A stretch of DNA of 64,000 bases from an uncultured Oscillibacter sp. (GCA_950097265.1 CATNDJ010000006.1:11767-75766), one strand, 5' to 3'; counted from the stretch's first letter, positions 1-8,769 are shown. Notes: generated by a model not told the origin, from the letters alone. A program made the numbers and translations.

Positions 1-663
1 TTTGCCCGCCGCAATCCCGGCGGCATTGGCGGCCTCCTTCTGAAGGAAGTACCGGAGATACGGCACCGGCGTGAGGCCGTAGAGCTTGAAGCCCTGGCCC
101 GCGTATTTTTCCACGCCCTTCCGAATGGCCTCCCGGGCGTAGTACAGGCGGCTCTTGACCGTGTTCTCGGAGGTCTCCATGGCCTCGGCGATCTCCTTGA
201 CGCTCATCTCGTCATAGTAGTAAAACAGCACGCTGAGCCGCTGGGCCTCCGGCAGGGACTCCACCAGCTCCACCACCATGCGGCGGTTTTCCTCGTTGTC
301 CAGAACCTTGTCGGGCACCACCTGGTCGTCCAGGTCCTCATACCGGCTCAGAGGCCCGCCGCCGGGCTCCTCCTTCCAAAGAGAAGGCTCCCGGCGGTCC
401 TGGTTTATATGCTTGCAGCAGATGTTGCTGGTCATCCGGTTCAGCCAGCCCCAGAAAGCGGCGGGCTCCCGCAGGCTCCCCAGGCCGTTCAGCATGGACA
501 GCAGAATGTCCTGGGTGGCGTCCATGGCGTCCTCCGGGCTCTTCAGCATCTTACGGCAGTGGTAATACACCCGGTCCTGAACCGCCGCCACCAGCATCTC
601 CTGGGCGCGGCGGTCCCCTGTCTTGCTTCTTTTGATCAGCTCTTCCAAATCCCTCTGTTTCAT
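1..663 (-). CDS. ECF-like RNA polymerase sigma factor, C-terminus cut by window edge
   Basis: The frame starts at ATG 663 behind AGAGGAGG and stays open for 221 codons to the window edge, so the C-terminus is missing. Residues 45-90 look like sigma region 2 (DAMDATQDILLSML, then a WGWLNRMTSN segment). Residues 128-185 look like region 4, with the helix-turn-helix MSVKEIAEAMETSENTVKSR. It would direct RNA polymerase to a special promoter set. After region 4 the frame continues past KGVEKYAGQGFKLYG into an extension (PYLRYFLQKE) beyond a minimal ECF factor, perhaps a fused regulatory or membrane-proximal domain that lies outside the window. A promoter is visible at 849-877. The family call is firm, the exact ECF class is not. 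Confidence 0.85.
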   Translation of the reverse strand, partial: MKQRDLEELIKRSKTGDRRAQEMLVAAVQDRVYYHCRKMLKSPEDAMDATQDILLSMLNGLGSLREPAAFWGWLNRMTSNICCKHINQDRREPSLWKEEPGGGPLSRYEDLDDQVVPDKVLDNEENRRMVVELVESLPEAQRLSVLFYYYDEMSVKEIAEAMETSENTVKSRLYYAREAIRKGVEKYAGQGFKLYGLTPVPYLRYFLQKEAANAAGIAAGK

Positions 664-780
664 GGAAGCCCTCCTCTGTCCCGGTCGGCGCTTCCTCCAG
701 TGTCACGCGGTCCGCGTCGCTGAGGAGGCAGCTCCGAATCCATTGGAAAAAAGTCATGCTCGGCTCCTTTCCGCGTCAGC

Positions 781-816
781 GCCGCCGGCTCTCCCCTCTC
801 CGGGAGAGCCGGCGGC
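781..816 (-). other. 15-bp perfect hairpin in the leader of the sigma factor gene
   Basis: Bases 781-795 and 802-816 are perfectly complementary (15 pairs, 6-base loop). No U-run follows on either strand, so it is not a classic terminator. It lies downstream of the promoter at 849-877 and upstream of the sigma factor start, hence in that gene's leader. It could also end transcripts arriving from the S-layer gene. Confidence 0.55.
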
Positions 817-848
817 CTGTCCGGAGCCGCCGGGTTTGTCCACCCTAT

Positions 849-877
849 ATGTTAGCACAGTTCCCGGCGGGACGCAA
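849..877 (-). promoter_or_regulatory. sigma-A type promoter for the sigma factor gene
   Basis: Read on the minus strand: TTGCGT, 17-base spacer, TAACAT. The expected start near 842 gives a leader of about 180 nt containing the hairpin at 781-816. Confidence 0.5.
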
Positions 878-907
878 GTCTGTGGACAGGGTTTATTGGG
901 ACGTTTC

Positions 908-3900
908 TCAACCGGCCAGATCCCGGTAGAGGTAGGTCACGATGTCCGCCCGGGGCGAACGGTTGGAGGGGTTGAAGGCGGTCCCGGCGCCGTCCAGCAG
1001 CCCGGCGGTGTCCGCCCAGGCCACGGCGTCGGTATAGTACTTGCCGGGATAGGAGGCGGCAAGGCCGCTGGAGCCGGAGGCGGCGGGCTTTCCGTTGGCC
1101 CGCCAGAGGAAGGTCACCACGTGCCCGCTGGTGCAGATGCCCGAGGGATTGAAGGAGGTGGCGGTGGTGCCGGTGGTAATCCCGTTCTCCTGGGCCCAGA
1201 GGATGGCCTTGTAGAAAGCGCTGGAGGCGGAGACGTCCTTGAAGGGATTGCTCTTGGTCTTGGGCTCCGGGGAGCCCTTGGCCCGCCAGAGGAAGGTCAC
1301 CACCTGGCCCCGGGTGCAGGTGGAATTGGGCTCGAACTGCGTGGCGGTGACGCCGGTGGTCACGCCCTTCTCCAGGGCCCAGCCCACCGCGTCGTGGTAG
1401 TAGGAGCCCGCGGGCACGTCGGTGAAGGGGGTAGAGCCGCCGGACGCCGTTCCGGGCTGAGCCGCAGTTCCGGCTTGGCTCCCCGCGCCTCCGCCGGTGG
1501 AGGTAAAGGCCCCGCTGGAGGCGTCAATGGAGTAGAAGGTGGGGACAGTGTCGTCATACCCGTTGGAACCGCCTCCGCCGGTGGCGTACCACACTACCTT
1601 GCCCCCCGCCAGGATGGGCTGGCAGTCGGAGAGATAAGCCTTAGCGGTCTGCACGGAACCGGAAGGACTGCCGGAACCGTCCAGGAAGACATAATTCAGG
1701 CTGTCGCTGTAGTAGTCGCTGGTTTTGGTGTTCCAAAGAGCCAGGAAACGGTCGCCGGACAGCTTCACCAGCTGGGGCGTATAGGCGTTGGCCCCCAGAG
1801 TAGAGGACTTGACGGCCCCGGCGCTGAAGGCGCTTTTGCTCACGGAGTAAGAGACAGCGCTCCGGCTTCCGGCTCCATAGTTGCCCACCGCCAGGTAGCT
1901 GGAGGAGGATTCCTCAAAACCGCCGAAGGAGGCATCGGTATTGTTCTGGCCGACGGCCCCTGGGAACTCCTTGAGCTTCACGTTGGCCGTGGGAGCGGGC
2001 TTGCCGTCGGAGCCCACGGTGTAGCGCACGGCGACGGCGGCCCGGGGATAGGCGTCGCCGTGGTCCAGGGTGACGATGGACCCGTCGGAGGCGGCTAGGA
2101 TGAATTCGTTGAAGGAGTGGGAGACATAGCCGGTGCCGATGTTGGAAACGCCGTAACGGGAGTAAATAATTTCCATATCGGACTCCCGGACGGCCATGGT
2201 AAGGTTGGCCTGGTGGTTCAGTCCATCGCTGGCCTTATACATCTGGTGGGCAGTGTGGACATACAGGTATCCGTTCAGCTCCGCACAGCGCAGAGAGCAG
2301 GAACGGAAAGGCACCGTGGTGTTGGCCCCCTTGAGGCTCGCTGCCCCCAGGCGTTCCCAGTCCTTGGAGTACTTCACCACCCGGACCACCTCCAGGCCGT
2401 CGTTCTGCCCGGGGTTGTCCTGACCAAAGATCAGGAAGTTATAGCCCCCGCCACAGTAAAAGCCTCCGAACTTGCTCAATTCCATGGGGATTCTTTTAGA
2501 AGTAAGCAGCTCAAAAGCGGGGCTGTAGACCTCCACGGCCACACCGTCCTTCACGGCCTCCACACGGGTGAGGTTCCCGTCGGAGCGCTGGTACAGGAAG
2601 GAGGTCATGGGGGCGCTGGCATAGCTGGAATAATTATTTTTATTCCGGTTTCCGCTGGCCGCCGCCTTGGCGGAAGAGTCCTTGCTCACGGGGGATTCTT
2701 TCGTCCCGCCCAGGGCGGCCACGCCCTCGGTTTTCACCTCGCCGCAGACGGAGCACGTCAGCGTCCGGGACCCGGCGCTGTCCGTTCCCGCCGCCGTAGA
2801 GCTGGTAACGGTAAACTTATGCTCCAGCTTGGGAACGGGATTCGTGGTCTGCTTCTCGCCGCAGACGGTGCAGGTCTGCACCGTGCCTCCCTCCTCCTTG
2901 CAGGTGGGGGCTTTATATTCGCTCTTCCACTTGTGGGCCGTCTTGGGAATCACTCGGGAAACCTGCTCGGTCCCGCAGACGGTACACGTCTGCACCACCT
3001 TGCCCTCGGCCTTGCAGGAGGCCTGAGCAGTACTGGTTTTCCATTTGTGGGTCTTGCAGGCGGTCTGGCCGCCGGTTTGATTCCCGGTCTGGTTGCCCGT
3101 TTGGTTTCCGGTTTGATTCCCGGTCTGGTTTCCGGTTTGATTCCCGGTTTGATTCCCAGTTTGATTCCCGGTCTGGTTTCCGGAGGACGAGCCGCTGGAG
3201 CCGGTCCAGGGAATGGTTTCAACCTTTGTTTCCCCGCACCCCGAGCAGTAGAACTTCCGCCAGCCGTCATTGTATTCGCTGGGCGGATAGTACTCTCTGC
3301 CGACGAAGGTGTGCTGGCCGGTCTTGGGGAGAATCAGCACCTGCTTCTCTCTGCACTTCACGCAGGTCTGATACTCTTTGCCGTCCTCGCCGCAGGTGGC
3401 CCTGCGAAGCGTGGTCGTTTCCCACACATGGTCGCAGGAGGCCGTCTGGCCGCCGCCCTGACTGCCGGAGTTCGACGTGGAGCCGGACCCGCTCCCGGAG
3501 GAACCGGCCCGGTACTCGAAGGTGCTGCCCCCGGGCTGGTGGGTGCCGTCCTCCCGCAGCGGAGGCACGGTCTCAATCACCTTAGCCCAGCAGACCTGGC
3601 AGGCCCAGACCTTCCGGCCCTCACGGTCCTCTTGGGCGTACATATTGTCCGTCAGCTTGTATACGTGGGTATGCCCGTCCTCGCCGGTGCTGTCAACGCC
3701 GGAGCCGGACCGTTGGTCCGGCGGACGGTTGTCGTCGCCGCAGCGGGAGCAGATGCCGTCGGAGCCGTAGTCGTGACCCAGGGCGCGCCCGCCGTTTTCC
3801 AGTTCCCAAGAGCCGATCGATTTGCCTGTAGCGCCGCAAGCGGGGCATTCCAGGTATATATAGCCGGTTTGGGTACATGTAGGCTGAACCGGCGTGCCTT

Positions 3901-4021
3901 CCATCACGCCGCCGCATCGGGGGCATTCGCTCTCATAGGCCGCCGCCGGGAGAGCGAGGGATACCGACAGCATCAGCGCCAGCGCCGCGGCTGTCAGCCG
4001 CTTACAAATTCTGCTTTTCAT
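908..4021 (-). CDS. S-layer homology domain surface protein with CxxC repeats and a GNQT linker
   Basis: The start is ATG 4021, preceded by AAGGAGGAGCAAC; an upstream in-frame start lacks a ribosome site. It encodes 1037 aa. The N-terminus is a Sec signal peptide (MKSRICKRLTAAALALML, cleavage near AAA-YES). Several 35-45 residue units follow, each with a C-x-x-C pair and a conserved C near a TCxxxG (for example CTVCGTEQ, CTVCGEKQ, CSVCGEV), split by a low-complexity GNQT linker. The central ~350 residues look like a repeated beta-strand domain. The last ~170 residues are three SLH modules (FTDVPAGSYYHDAVGWA, NPFKDVSASSAFYKAI, YYTDAVAWADTAG) that bind wall polymer pyruvyl groups. It is therefore a cell-surface protein. 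Its ligand is unknown. Confidence 0.88.
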   Translation of the reverse strand: MKSRICKRLTAAALALMLSVSLALPAAAYESECPRCGGVMEGTPVQPTCTQTGYIYLECPACGATGKSIGSWELENGGRALGHDYGSDGICSRCGDDNRPPDQRSGSGVDSTGEDGHTHVYKLTDNMYAQEDREGRKVWACQVCWAKVIETVPPLREDGTHQPGGSTFEYRAGSSGSGSGSTSNSGSQGGGQTASCDHVWETTTLRRATCGEDGKEYQTCVKCREKQVLILPKTGQHTFVGREYYPPSEYNDGWRKFYCSGCGETKVETIPWTGSSGSSSGNQTGNQTGNQTGNQTGNQTGNQTGNQTGNQTGNQTGGQTACKTHKWKTSTAQASCKAEGKVVQTCTVCGTEQVSRVIPKTAHKWKSEYKAPTCKEEGGTVQTCTVCGEKQTTNPVPKLEHKFTVTSSTAAGTDSAGSRTLTCSVCGEVKTEGVAALGGTKESPVSKDSSAKAAASGNRNKNNYSSYASAPMTSFLYQRSDGNLTRVEAVKDGVAVEVYSPAFELLTSKRIPMELSKFGGFYCGGGYNFLIFGQDNPGQNDGLEVVRVVKYSKDWERLGAASLKGANTTVPFRSCSLRCAELNGYLYVHTAHQMYKASDGLNHQANLTMAVRESDMEIIYSRYGVSNIGTGYVSHSFNEFILAASDGSIVTLDHGDAYPRAAVAVRYTVGSDGKPAPTANVKLKEFPGAVGQNNTDASFGGFEESSSSYLAVGNYGAGSRSAVSYSVSKSAFSAGAVKSSTLGANAYTPQLVKLSGDRFLALWNTKTSDYYSDSLNYVFLDGSGSPSGSVQTAKAYLSDCQPILAGGKVVWYATGGGGSNGYDDTVPTFYSIDASSGAFTSTGGGAGSQAGTAAQPGTASGGSTPFTDVPAGSYYHDAVGWALEKGVTTGVTATQFEPNSTCTRGQVVTFLWRAKGSPEPKTKSNPFKDVSASSAFYKAILWAQENGITTGTTATSFNPSGICTSGHVVTFLWRANGKPAASGSSGLAASYPGKYYTDAVAWADTAGLLDGAGTAFNPSNRSPRADIVTYLYRDLAG
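3063..3182 (-). repeat. In-frame 12-bp tandem repeat encoding (GNQT)9-GGQT
   Basis: Ten 12-bp units inside the S-layer gene encode Gly-Asn-Gln-Thr. The third codon positions differ between copies (ggtttgattccc, ggtctggttccc forms on the plus strand), so the peptide is kept while the DNA drifts. It links two CxxC blocks and is a likely site of length variation and glycosylation on Thr. Confidence 0.9.
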
Positions 4022-4149
4022 GTTGCTCCTCCTTCTTCTTTTGGGGCCGCCGCCCTCCCGGAGCCGCGTCCCTCTATAAAAGAAGTACCAATTCAAAGAC
4101 CGCAGGTTTTATTTTTTTGGGAAAAAATGAGACCATTTTCAGAAAACAG

Positions 4150-4198
4150 CAAAACGCCGAAAACCACCCGGTTTTCACAGGCAGTTTTCGGCGTTTTG
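4150..4198 (-). terminator. Terminator after the DUF624 gene
   Basis: 15-bp stem (4150-4164 with 4184-4198, AAAACGCCGAAAAC type arms) with a 19-base loop, just past the stop at 4215. T-rich bases at the end of the minus-strand arm fit an intrinsic terminator. The S-layer gene begins further down, so it needs its own promoter between 4149 and 4021; none was clear. Confidence 0.7.
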
Positions 4199-4214
4199 TA
4201 TGGCACAGGGCGGC

Positions 4215-4877
4215 TTACAGCCGCTTCAGTTCCGTCCGAATGAAGAACGCCCCCAGGAGGCAGGGCACGGAAAAGCCAATCAGCAGCAGATAAATCCCGC
4301 TGATGGGAAATTCCAGCACGGCGAAGACCAGGGACCCGTACACCGCCAGCGCCGCCAGCGCTCCCCGGAGGGGCCTCCCCGCCCCCAGGAGCAGGGACAG
4401 CCGCAGGCACTCCCGGAAACTCCGCTCCGTGGCCAGCAGTCCGTAAAGGTACGTGGAGGCCAGCAGGGTCAAAAGAAGCACCGTAGAGCACAGCATAAAG
4501 GGCAGGAGCAGCAGCGGCTGGGCCATCGCCCGGCTGAGGTAGAACCACACGCCGCAGCCGGAAAAAACCAGGGGGACCGCCACGGCGAAAAAAGCGGCGT
4601 AAGCTCTCCGCCACTCCTTTTTGAAAGCGGCCTTGTAGTGGTACAGCAGGGTCACCGGCTGGTCCAGGACCATCATCCGCGTCACGCGGCTCATGGAGAA
4701 AACCGCCGCCGGGATGGTGACCACGGGGAGGCAGCTTACCAAAAACAGCAGGTTCAGCTTCACCAGGGTGACGCACTCAATGGAAAAAATCTCCGCCAGG
4801 CGGGACACGCCTGTTTTCTCCGGCTCGTCCCGGTCCACGCCGGGCCCCGGTTTCGCGTAGTCCTTTCGGAAAAACAT
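4215..4877 (-). CDS. DUF624 (YesL-like) membrane protein
   Basis: 220 aa from ATG 4877. About five hydrophobic helices are visible (around residues 38-60, 90-112, 117-140, 158-178, 185-207) with charged linkers such as RVTRMMVL and KAAFKKEWRRAY. This matches DUF624/YesL proteins, typically encoded beside carbohydrate ABC transporters and YesMN systems. Their role is unproven. It is divergent from the msmK-like ATPase gene 217 bp away, which fits a link to sugar uptake. Confidence 0.8.
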   Translation of the reverse strand: MFFRKDYAKPGPGVDRDEPEKTGVSRLAEIFSIECVTLVKLNLLFLVSCLPVVTIPAAVFSMSRVTRMMVLDQPVTLLYHYKAAFKKEWRRAYAAFFAVAVPLVFSGCGVWFYLSRAMAQPLLLLPFMLCSTVLLLTLLASTYLYGLLATERSFRECLRLSLLLGAGRPLRGALAALAVYGSLVFAVLEFPISGIYLLLIGFSVPCLLGAFFIRTELKRL

Positions 4878-4921
4878 ACCCGTTCTCCTCCCGACCGTTT
4901 TCCTCGGTTGATTAAGTTTAT

Positions 4922-4950
4922 ACTATATCACACTCCGATTTTCGGCGCAA
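4922..4950 (-). promoter_or_regulatory. Promoter for the DUF624 gene
   Basis: Minus strand: TTGCGC, 17-base spacer, TATAGT, about 45 nt before ATG 4877. It is divergent from the ATPase promoter at 5034-5063. Confidence 0.6.
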
Positions 4951-5033
4951 GGGCGAGAATCTGACCTCCCGGGTAATTTTTTCGCCTGCCTGGAAAATGT
5001 CGCGTTTTTACCGCCGCCGTCGGGAATTTACCC

Positions 5034-5063
5034 TTGCCTTTTTCAGGGCGGCGGTGCTATGCT
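5034..5063 (+). promoter_or_regulatory. Promoter for the msmK-like ATPase gene
   Basis: TTGCCT, 18-base spacer, TATGCT, ending 31 nt before the start codon at 5095. Confidence 0.55.
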
Positions 5064-5094
5064 TTTGCCAAAATCACTGAGGAGGAGTTCCATC

Positions 5095-6189
5095 ATGGCC
5101 AGTATTACCTTCAAGCACGTAGAAAAGACCTATCCCGGCAACGTCACCGTCGTCCCCGATCTGAACCTGGAGATTCAAGACAAGGAATTTGTCATCCTGG
5201 TGGGCCCCTCCGGCTGCGGCAAGTCCACTACCCTGCGGATGATCGCGGGCCTGGAGGACATCACCAGCGGCGAGCTGTACATCGGCGACCGGGTGGTCAA
5301 CGACGTGGCCCCCAAGGACCGGGACATCGCCATGGTCTTCCAGAACTACGCCCTGTACCCCCACATGACCGTCTATAAAAACATCGCCTTCGGCCTGACG
5401 CTCCAGAAGATTCCCCAGGACGAGATCGACCGCCGGGTCCACGAGGCCGCCCGGGCCCTGGACCTGGAGCACCTGCTGAACCGCAAGCCCAAGGCTCTCT
5501 CCGGCGGCCAGCGCCAGCGGGTGGCCCTGGGCCGGGCCATGGTCCGCAACCCCGCCGTATTCCTCCTGGACGAACCCCTGTCCAACCTGGACGCCAAGCT
5601 GCGCACCGCCATGCGGGCGGAGATCAGCCGCCTCCACAAGCGCCTCCAGACCACCTTCGTCTACGTCACCCACGACCAGACGGAGGCCATGACCATGGGC
5701 GACCGGATCGTGGTCATGAAAAACGGAATCATCCAGCAGAACGACACCCCTCAAAACCTCTACGACTATCCCTGCAACCTCTTCGTAGCAGGCTTCATCG
5801 GCTCTCCTCAGATGAACTTCCTGGACGCCGTCATCGCCGAGGAGGGCGGGAAATTCATTGCCAAGACCTGCGGCGCCTCCATCGCCCTGCCGGAGCGGAT
5901 GGGGAAGGACGTCCTGGGCGCTTACACGGGCAAGACCGTGGTCCTGGGCGTCCGTCCGGAGGACGTGGACCCTGCTGTGGGTCAGAATTACGACCTGGAA
6001 GCCACCATTGAGATCGCCGAGCTCATGGGCGCGGAAACCCACCTGCACCTGGACTGCCAGGGAAGCAAGCTGGTGGTCAAGGCTCCCTCCAGCTATCCCG
6101 GCCGGGTGGGCGACGCCGCCAAGCTGACTTTGAACAAGGAGAAAATCCATCTGTTTGATAAGGAGACCGAACAGGCCATCGCCCACTAA
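5095..6189 (+). CDS. msmK: Carbohydrate ABC transporter ATP-binding protein (MsmK/UgpC type)
   Basis: 364 aa. ATG 5095 follows GAGGAGGAGTTCCATC; the longer frame from 5059 has no better site. Walker A GPSGCGKST (37-45), Q-loop in VFQNYALYPH, signature LSGGQRQRVALGRA (135-148), Walker B VFLLDE (155-160) and switch His193 in VTHDQTEAM are all intact. A C-terminal TOBE-like regulatory region follows. Such ATPases energise CUT1 sugar importers and are often shared between several systems. Neither importer in this window (7.46-10.5 kb and 55.9-59.1 kb) has its own ATPase, so this one could serve both. Confidence 0.93.
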   Translation: MASITFKHVEKTYPGNVTVVPDLNLEIQDKEFVILVGPSGCGKSTTLRMIAGLEDITSGELYIGDRVVNDVAPKDRDIAMVFQNYALYPHMTVYKNIAFGLTLQKIPQDEIDRRVHEAARALDLEHLLNRKPKALSGGQRQRVALGRAMVRNPAVFLLDEPLSNLDAKLRTAMRAEISRLHKRLQTTFVYVTHDQTEAMTMGDRIVVMKNGIIQQNDTPQNLYDYPCNLFVAGFIGSPQMNFLDAVIAEEGGKFIAKTCGASIALPERMGKDVLGAYTGKTVVLGVRPEDVDPAVGQNYDLEATIEIAELMGAETHLHLDCQGSKLVVKAPSSYPGRVGDAAKLTLNKEKIHLFDKETEQAIAH

Positions 6190-6211
6190 CTTTTCTCGAG
6201 AGAAAAGTTAG
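6186..6211 (+). terminator. Hairpin overlapping the msmK stop codon
   Basis: Nearly perfect palindrome ctaacttttct/agaaaagttag with a tight loop that includes the TAA stop at 6187-6189. No long U-run follows, so termination strength is doubtful; it may instead protect the 3' end. Confidence 0.5.
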
Positions 6212-6314
6212 CAAAAGAGCTTTATCGCGCTCTGGTTGTCCGGCGGAAAACCAAGCTGAAGCGACGGCAACGGAGATTCTTCTTTATCGGCGGCTGTTTA
6301 AACGGAGGTTTCGT

Positions 6315-7181
6315 ATGTCCCCACGCGCTCAAGAAAAGCGAGATATCTGCCCGGCGGCCCCGGGCCTCGCCGTCCAGGGGCTGCTGGTCCTGCCTTCCGC
6401 CCGTCTTCTGCCCCTCTCCGCCGGAGACCGCATCAACGGATACGGCCGGACGGGAGACTATATCCTCTCGGCGGCGGCGCAGGGAAACCTGACCGTTTCC
6501 GCCTACGACCACTATGCCCTGTTGGACGCCGGGCAGGCCTATCTGCTGGCGGAACCCGGGGAATATACCCTCCAGGCCGTCTCCGACGGGTTGTATTTTC
6601 TCCTCCAGCTCCGGGGCGAACTGGTGCCCCGGCTGCTGGCGGAGCGGCTGGCGGCGAAAAACACCCTGTTTCACGGCGGAGCGGCGGCGGTCCGGGAGGC
6701 GGCCATGTCCCTAGCGGTGCTGGAGGACGAGGGGGGCGAGGTCCCCGGCGAAACCGCCTCTTCCCTGGCCTATTCCATGCTGCTGAAGCTCCAGGCCCTC
6801 CCCACCGCCTTCCGTGTGGACGCCGGGTCTCCCCTGGTGGAGGCCGCCGTGGCCATCATTCAGGACGAGTTCCCCTTCCTGGAGGGCGTGGATGAGCTGG
6901 CCGAGCGGCTGGAGGTCTCCGCCGCCCACCTGGGCCGGGTGTTTACCAAGAAGATCGGCATTTCTCCCGGGAAGTATATCACCCGGGTGCGGGTGGAGTA
7001 CGCCAAGCTGCTGCTCCGGGACCCGGACACCACCATCGCCTACGTGGCCGAGGCCTCCGGCTTCGCCAACGCCAACTACTTCGCCAAGGTCTTCCGCCGG
7101 GAAACCGGCCTGTCTCCCACCGAATACCTGGCCGGCGCGCCCCGCCGCCCGGAAGAAAATATCCCGCATTTTGGTATATAA
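6315..7181 (+). CDS. AraC-family transcriptional regulator
   Basis: 288 aa, ATG 6315 after ACGGAGGTTTCGT. Residues ~15-110 form a cupin-like sensing domain. Residues ~190-280 hold two helix-turn-helix motifs: LAERLEVSAAHLGRVFTKK and the AraC signature region VAEASGFANANYFAKVFRR. It sits between the ATPase gene and the binding-protein operon and probably activates sugar uptake genes, perhaps from the AT-rich DNA at 7240-7400. The inducer cannot be read from sequence; an alpha-galactoside is the obvious guess. Confidence 0.88.
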   Translation: MSPRAQEKRDICPAAPGLAVQGLLVLPSARLLPLSAGDRINGYGRTGDYILSAAAQGNLTVSAYDHYALLDAGQAYLLAEPGEYTLQAVSDGLYFLLQLRGELVPRLLAERLAAKNTLFHGGAAAVREAAMSLAVLEDEGGEVPGETASSLAYSMLLKLQALPTAFRVDAGSPLVEAAVAIIQDEFPFLEGVDELAERLEVSAAHLGRVFTKKIGISPGKYITRVRVEYAKLLLRDPDTTIAYVAEASGFANANYFAKVFRRETGLSPTEYLAGAPRRPEENIPHFGI

Positions 7182-7202
7182 TGCCAAAACTTGGAATTTG
7201 GC

Positions 7203-7228
7203 AAGAGCCCCTTATAGGGGCTTTTCGC
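7203..7228 (+). terminator. Terminator after the AraC regulator
   Basis: Stem agcccc/ggggct extended by A-T pairs (7203-7211 with 7217-7225), loop ttata, T-run at the end. Confidence 0.75.
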
Positions 7229-7371
7229 CTATAACTTCCATTTTGCACAAATAAAAATTCACGTATCTGTCAAAAACTAATGAATTTTTTGAAAATATAC
7301 CCAGATGTCACTCGACTTGCATATAAAATATATTTTCTAGTATTTGGGCATATTTTATAAAATCCAGTCCA

Positions 7372-7401
7372 TTTACAGGACCCCATGGGTAGTATTATGA
7401 T
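7372..7401 (+). promoter_or_regulatory. Likely promoter of the alpha-galactoside ABC operon
   Basis: TTTACA, 18-base spacer, TATGAT, 56 nt before the binding-protein start. It lies at the downstream end of a markedly AT-rich stretch (7240-7400), a suitable place for AraC-type operator sites. Confidence 0.45.
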
Positions 7402-7456
7402 TTCATTAGATTGAAGGGGCGGAACCCCGGCAAATTTGAAGCAGAGGAGTGGAGTT

Positions 7457-8755
7457 ATGAAAAGATTTTCCCGCGCCGCCGCCATCGCTCTGGCCCTCAC
7501 GCTGCTGCTGAGCCTGTGCGGCTGCGGCGCCGCCGACGGCAAGACTCACCTGACCTTCCAGATTTGGGACGTCTACCAGCGGGACAGCATGGAGGCCATC
7601 TGCGCGGCCTACACGGAAAAGAACCCCGACGTGGTCATCGAGGTGCAGGTCACAAGCTGGAACGAGTACTGGACCAAGCTGGAGGCCGCCGCCGAGTCCA
7701 ACACCATGCCGGACATCTTCTGGATGCATACCAACCAGATTCTGTACTACACGGAGTTCGGCATGCTGGCGGACGTCACGAATCTCTATGACGATGTGGA
7801 CCCCAACTACTATCAGGAGCACTTCTCCGAAATTTCCATCGGCAACGCCCAGGGCTTCGACGGAAAAATGTACGGCGTGCCCAAGGACAAAGACAACATC
7901 GTCCTGTGCTACAACAAGGAAATGTTCGACGCGGCGGGCGTGTCCTATCCCGACGAGAACTGGACCTGGGACGACATGGTCGCGGCCTCTGAAAAGATTC
8001 ACGCCGCCACGGGCAAATACGGCTTCATGGCCTATAACGACGACCAGATGGGCTATTGGAACTTTGTCTACCAGGCCGGCGGCTGCATCCTCACCGAGGA
8101 CAAGACCCAGGGCGGCTTCGACCAGGAGGGCACCCGGAAGGCCATGGACTTCTACATTAACCTGCAGAAGACCGACTGGTGCCCGGATCAGACCTACTTC
8201 GCCGAGACCTCGCCTCAGACTGCCTTCTTTTCCGAGATGGGCGCCATGTTCCTGGAGGGCAACTGGAACCTGTGGAACGACATGACCAGCTTCCCCAACA
8301 TGCAGGGCAAGTGGGACATCGCCTACCTTCCCAAGTGCCCCGCCCCCGCTCAGGGCGACGGACGGGCCACCATCTCCAACGGCCTGTGCTACTCCACCGC
8401 CGCCCACGGCAAGACCCGGGAGGCCGCCCTGGACGTCATCAAGTTCTTCGGCACCGAGGAGGCCCAGAACATCGCCAGCTCCTACGGCGCGGCCATCTCC
8501 GCCTACGACGGAACCGAGCAGCCCTATTTCGACGCCTTCGCGGGCGCGGGCTACGACCTGGACCTGGAGGTCCTCAACGAGCAGTTTGCATACGGCGTCC
8601 AGAGCGTCAACAACTCCGCCCGGCCGAAGTGGAAAGCCCCCGTGCTGGATGAGCTGAACAAGGTCTACAACGGCCAGCAGAGCTTTGAGGCCGGAATGGA
8701 TAACATCCAAAGCATCATCAATACCGAAACCGCCAAAAAACTGGCGGACCAGTGA
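7457..8755 (+). CDS. Sugar ABC transporter substrate-binding lipoprotein
   Basis: 432 aa, ATG 7457 after AGAGGAGTGGAGTT; a TTG seven codons upstream is unlikely. The N-terminus is a lipoprotein signal with lipobox around LSLCGCG, so it is tethered outside the membrane. The mature part has family-1 solute-binding features (DIFWMHTNQILYYTEFGMLADVT, NWTWDDMVAASEKIH, AMFLEGNWNLWNDM). It delivers an oligosaccharide to the two permeases encoded next. The neighbouring GH36 gene points to raffinose- or melibiose-type alpha-galactosides. Confidence 0.92.
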   Translation: MKRFSRAAAIALALTLLLSLCGCGAADGKTHLTFQIWDVYQRDSMEAICAAYTEKNPDVVIEVQVTSWNEYWTKLEAAAESNTMPDIFWMHTNQILYYTEFGMLADVTNLYDDVDPNYYQEHFSEISIGNAQGFDGKMYGVPKDKDNIVLCYNKEMFDAAGVSYPDENWTWDDMVAASEKIHAATGKYGFMAYNDDQMGYWNFVYQAGGCILTEDKTQGGFDQEGTRKAMDFYINLQKTDWCPDQTYFAETSPQTAFFSEMGAMFLEGNWNLWNDMTSFPNMQGKWDIAYLPKCPAPAQGDGRATISNGLCYSTAAHGKTREAALDVIKFFGTEEAQNIASSYGAAISAYDGTEQPYFDAFAGAGYDLDLEVLNEQFAYGVQSVNNSARPKWKAPVLDELNKVYNGQQSFEAGMDNIQSIINTETAKKLADQ

Positions 8756-8769
8756 GGGGAGGGTTTTCC

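Noticed and set aside
551-757. Minus-strand frame starting at ATG 757 with a good AAAGGAG site ahead of the sigma factor
   Set aside because: After about 32 codons it runs out of frame through the sigma gene. It could be a short leader peptide, but nothing in its sequence supports function.
3063-3182. Regular 12-bp repeats as a CRISPR array
   Set aside because: Units are contiguous, in frame, 12 bp long and without spacers; they encode GNQT.
623-4243. Long plus-strand open frames opposite the S-layer gene
   Set aside because: Gly/Pro-rich translations without domains or ribosome sites, mirroring the real minus-strand gene; typical of GC-rich DNA where antisense stops are rare.
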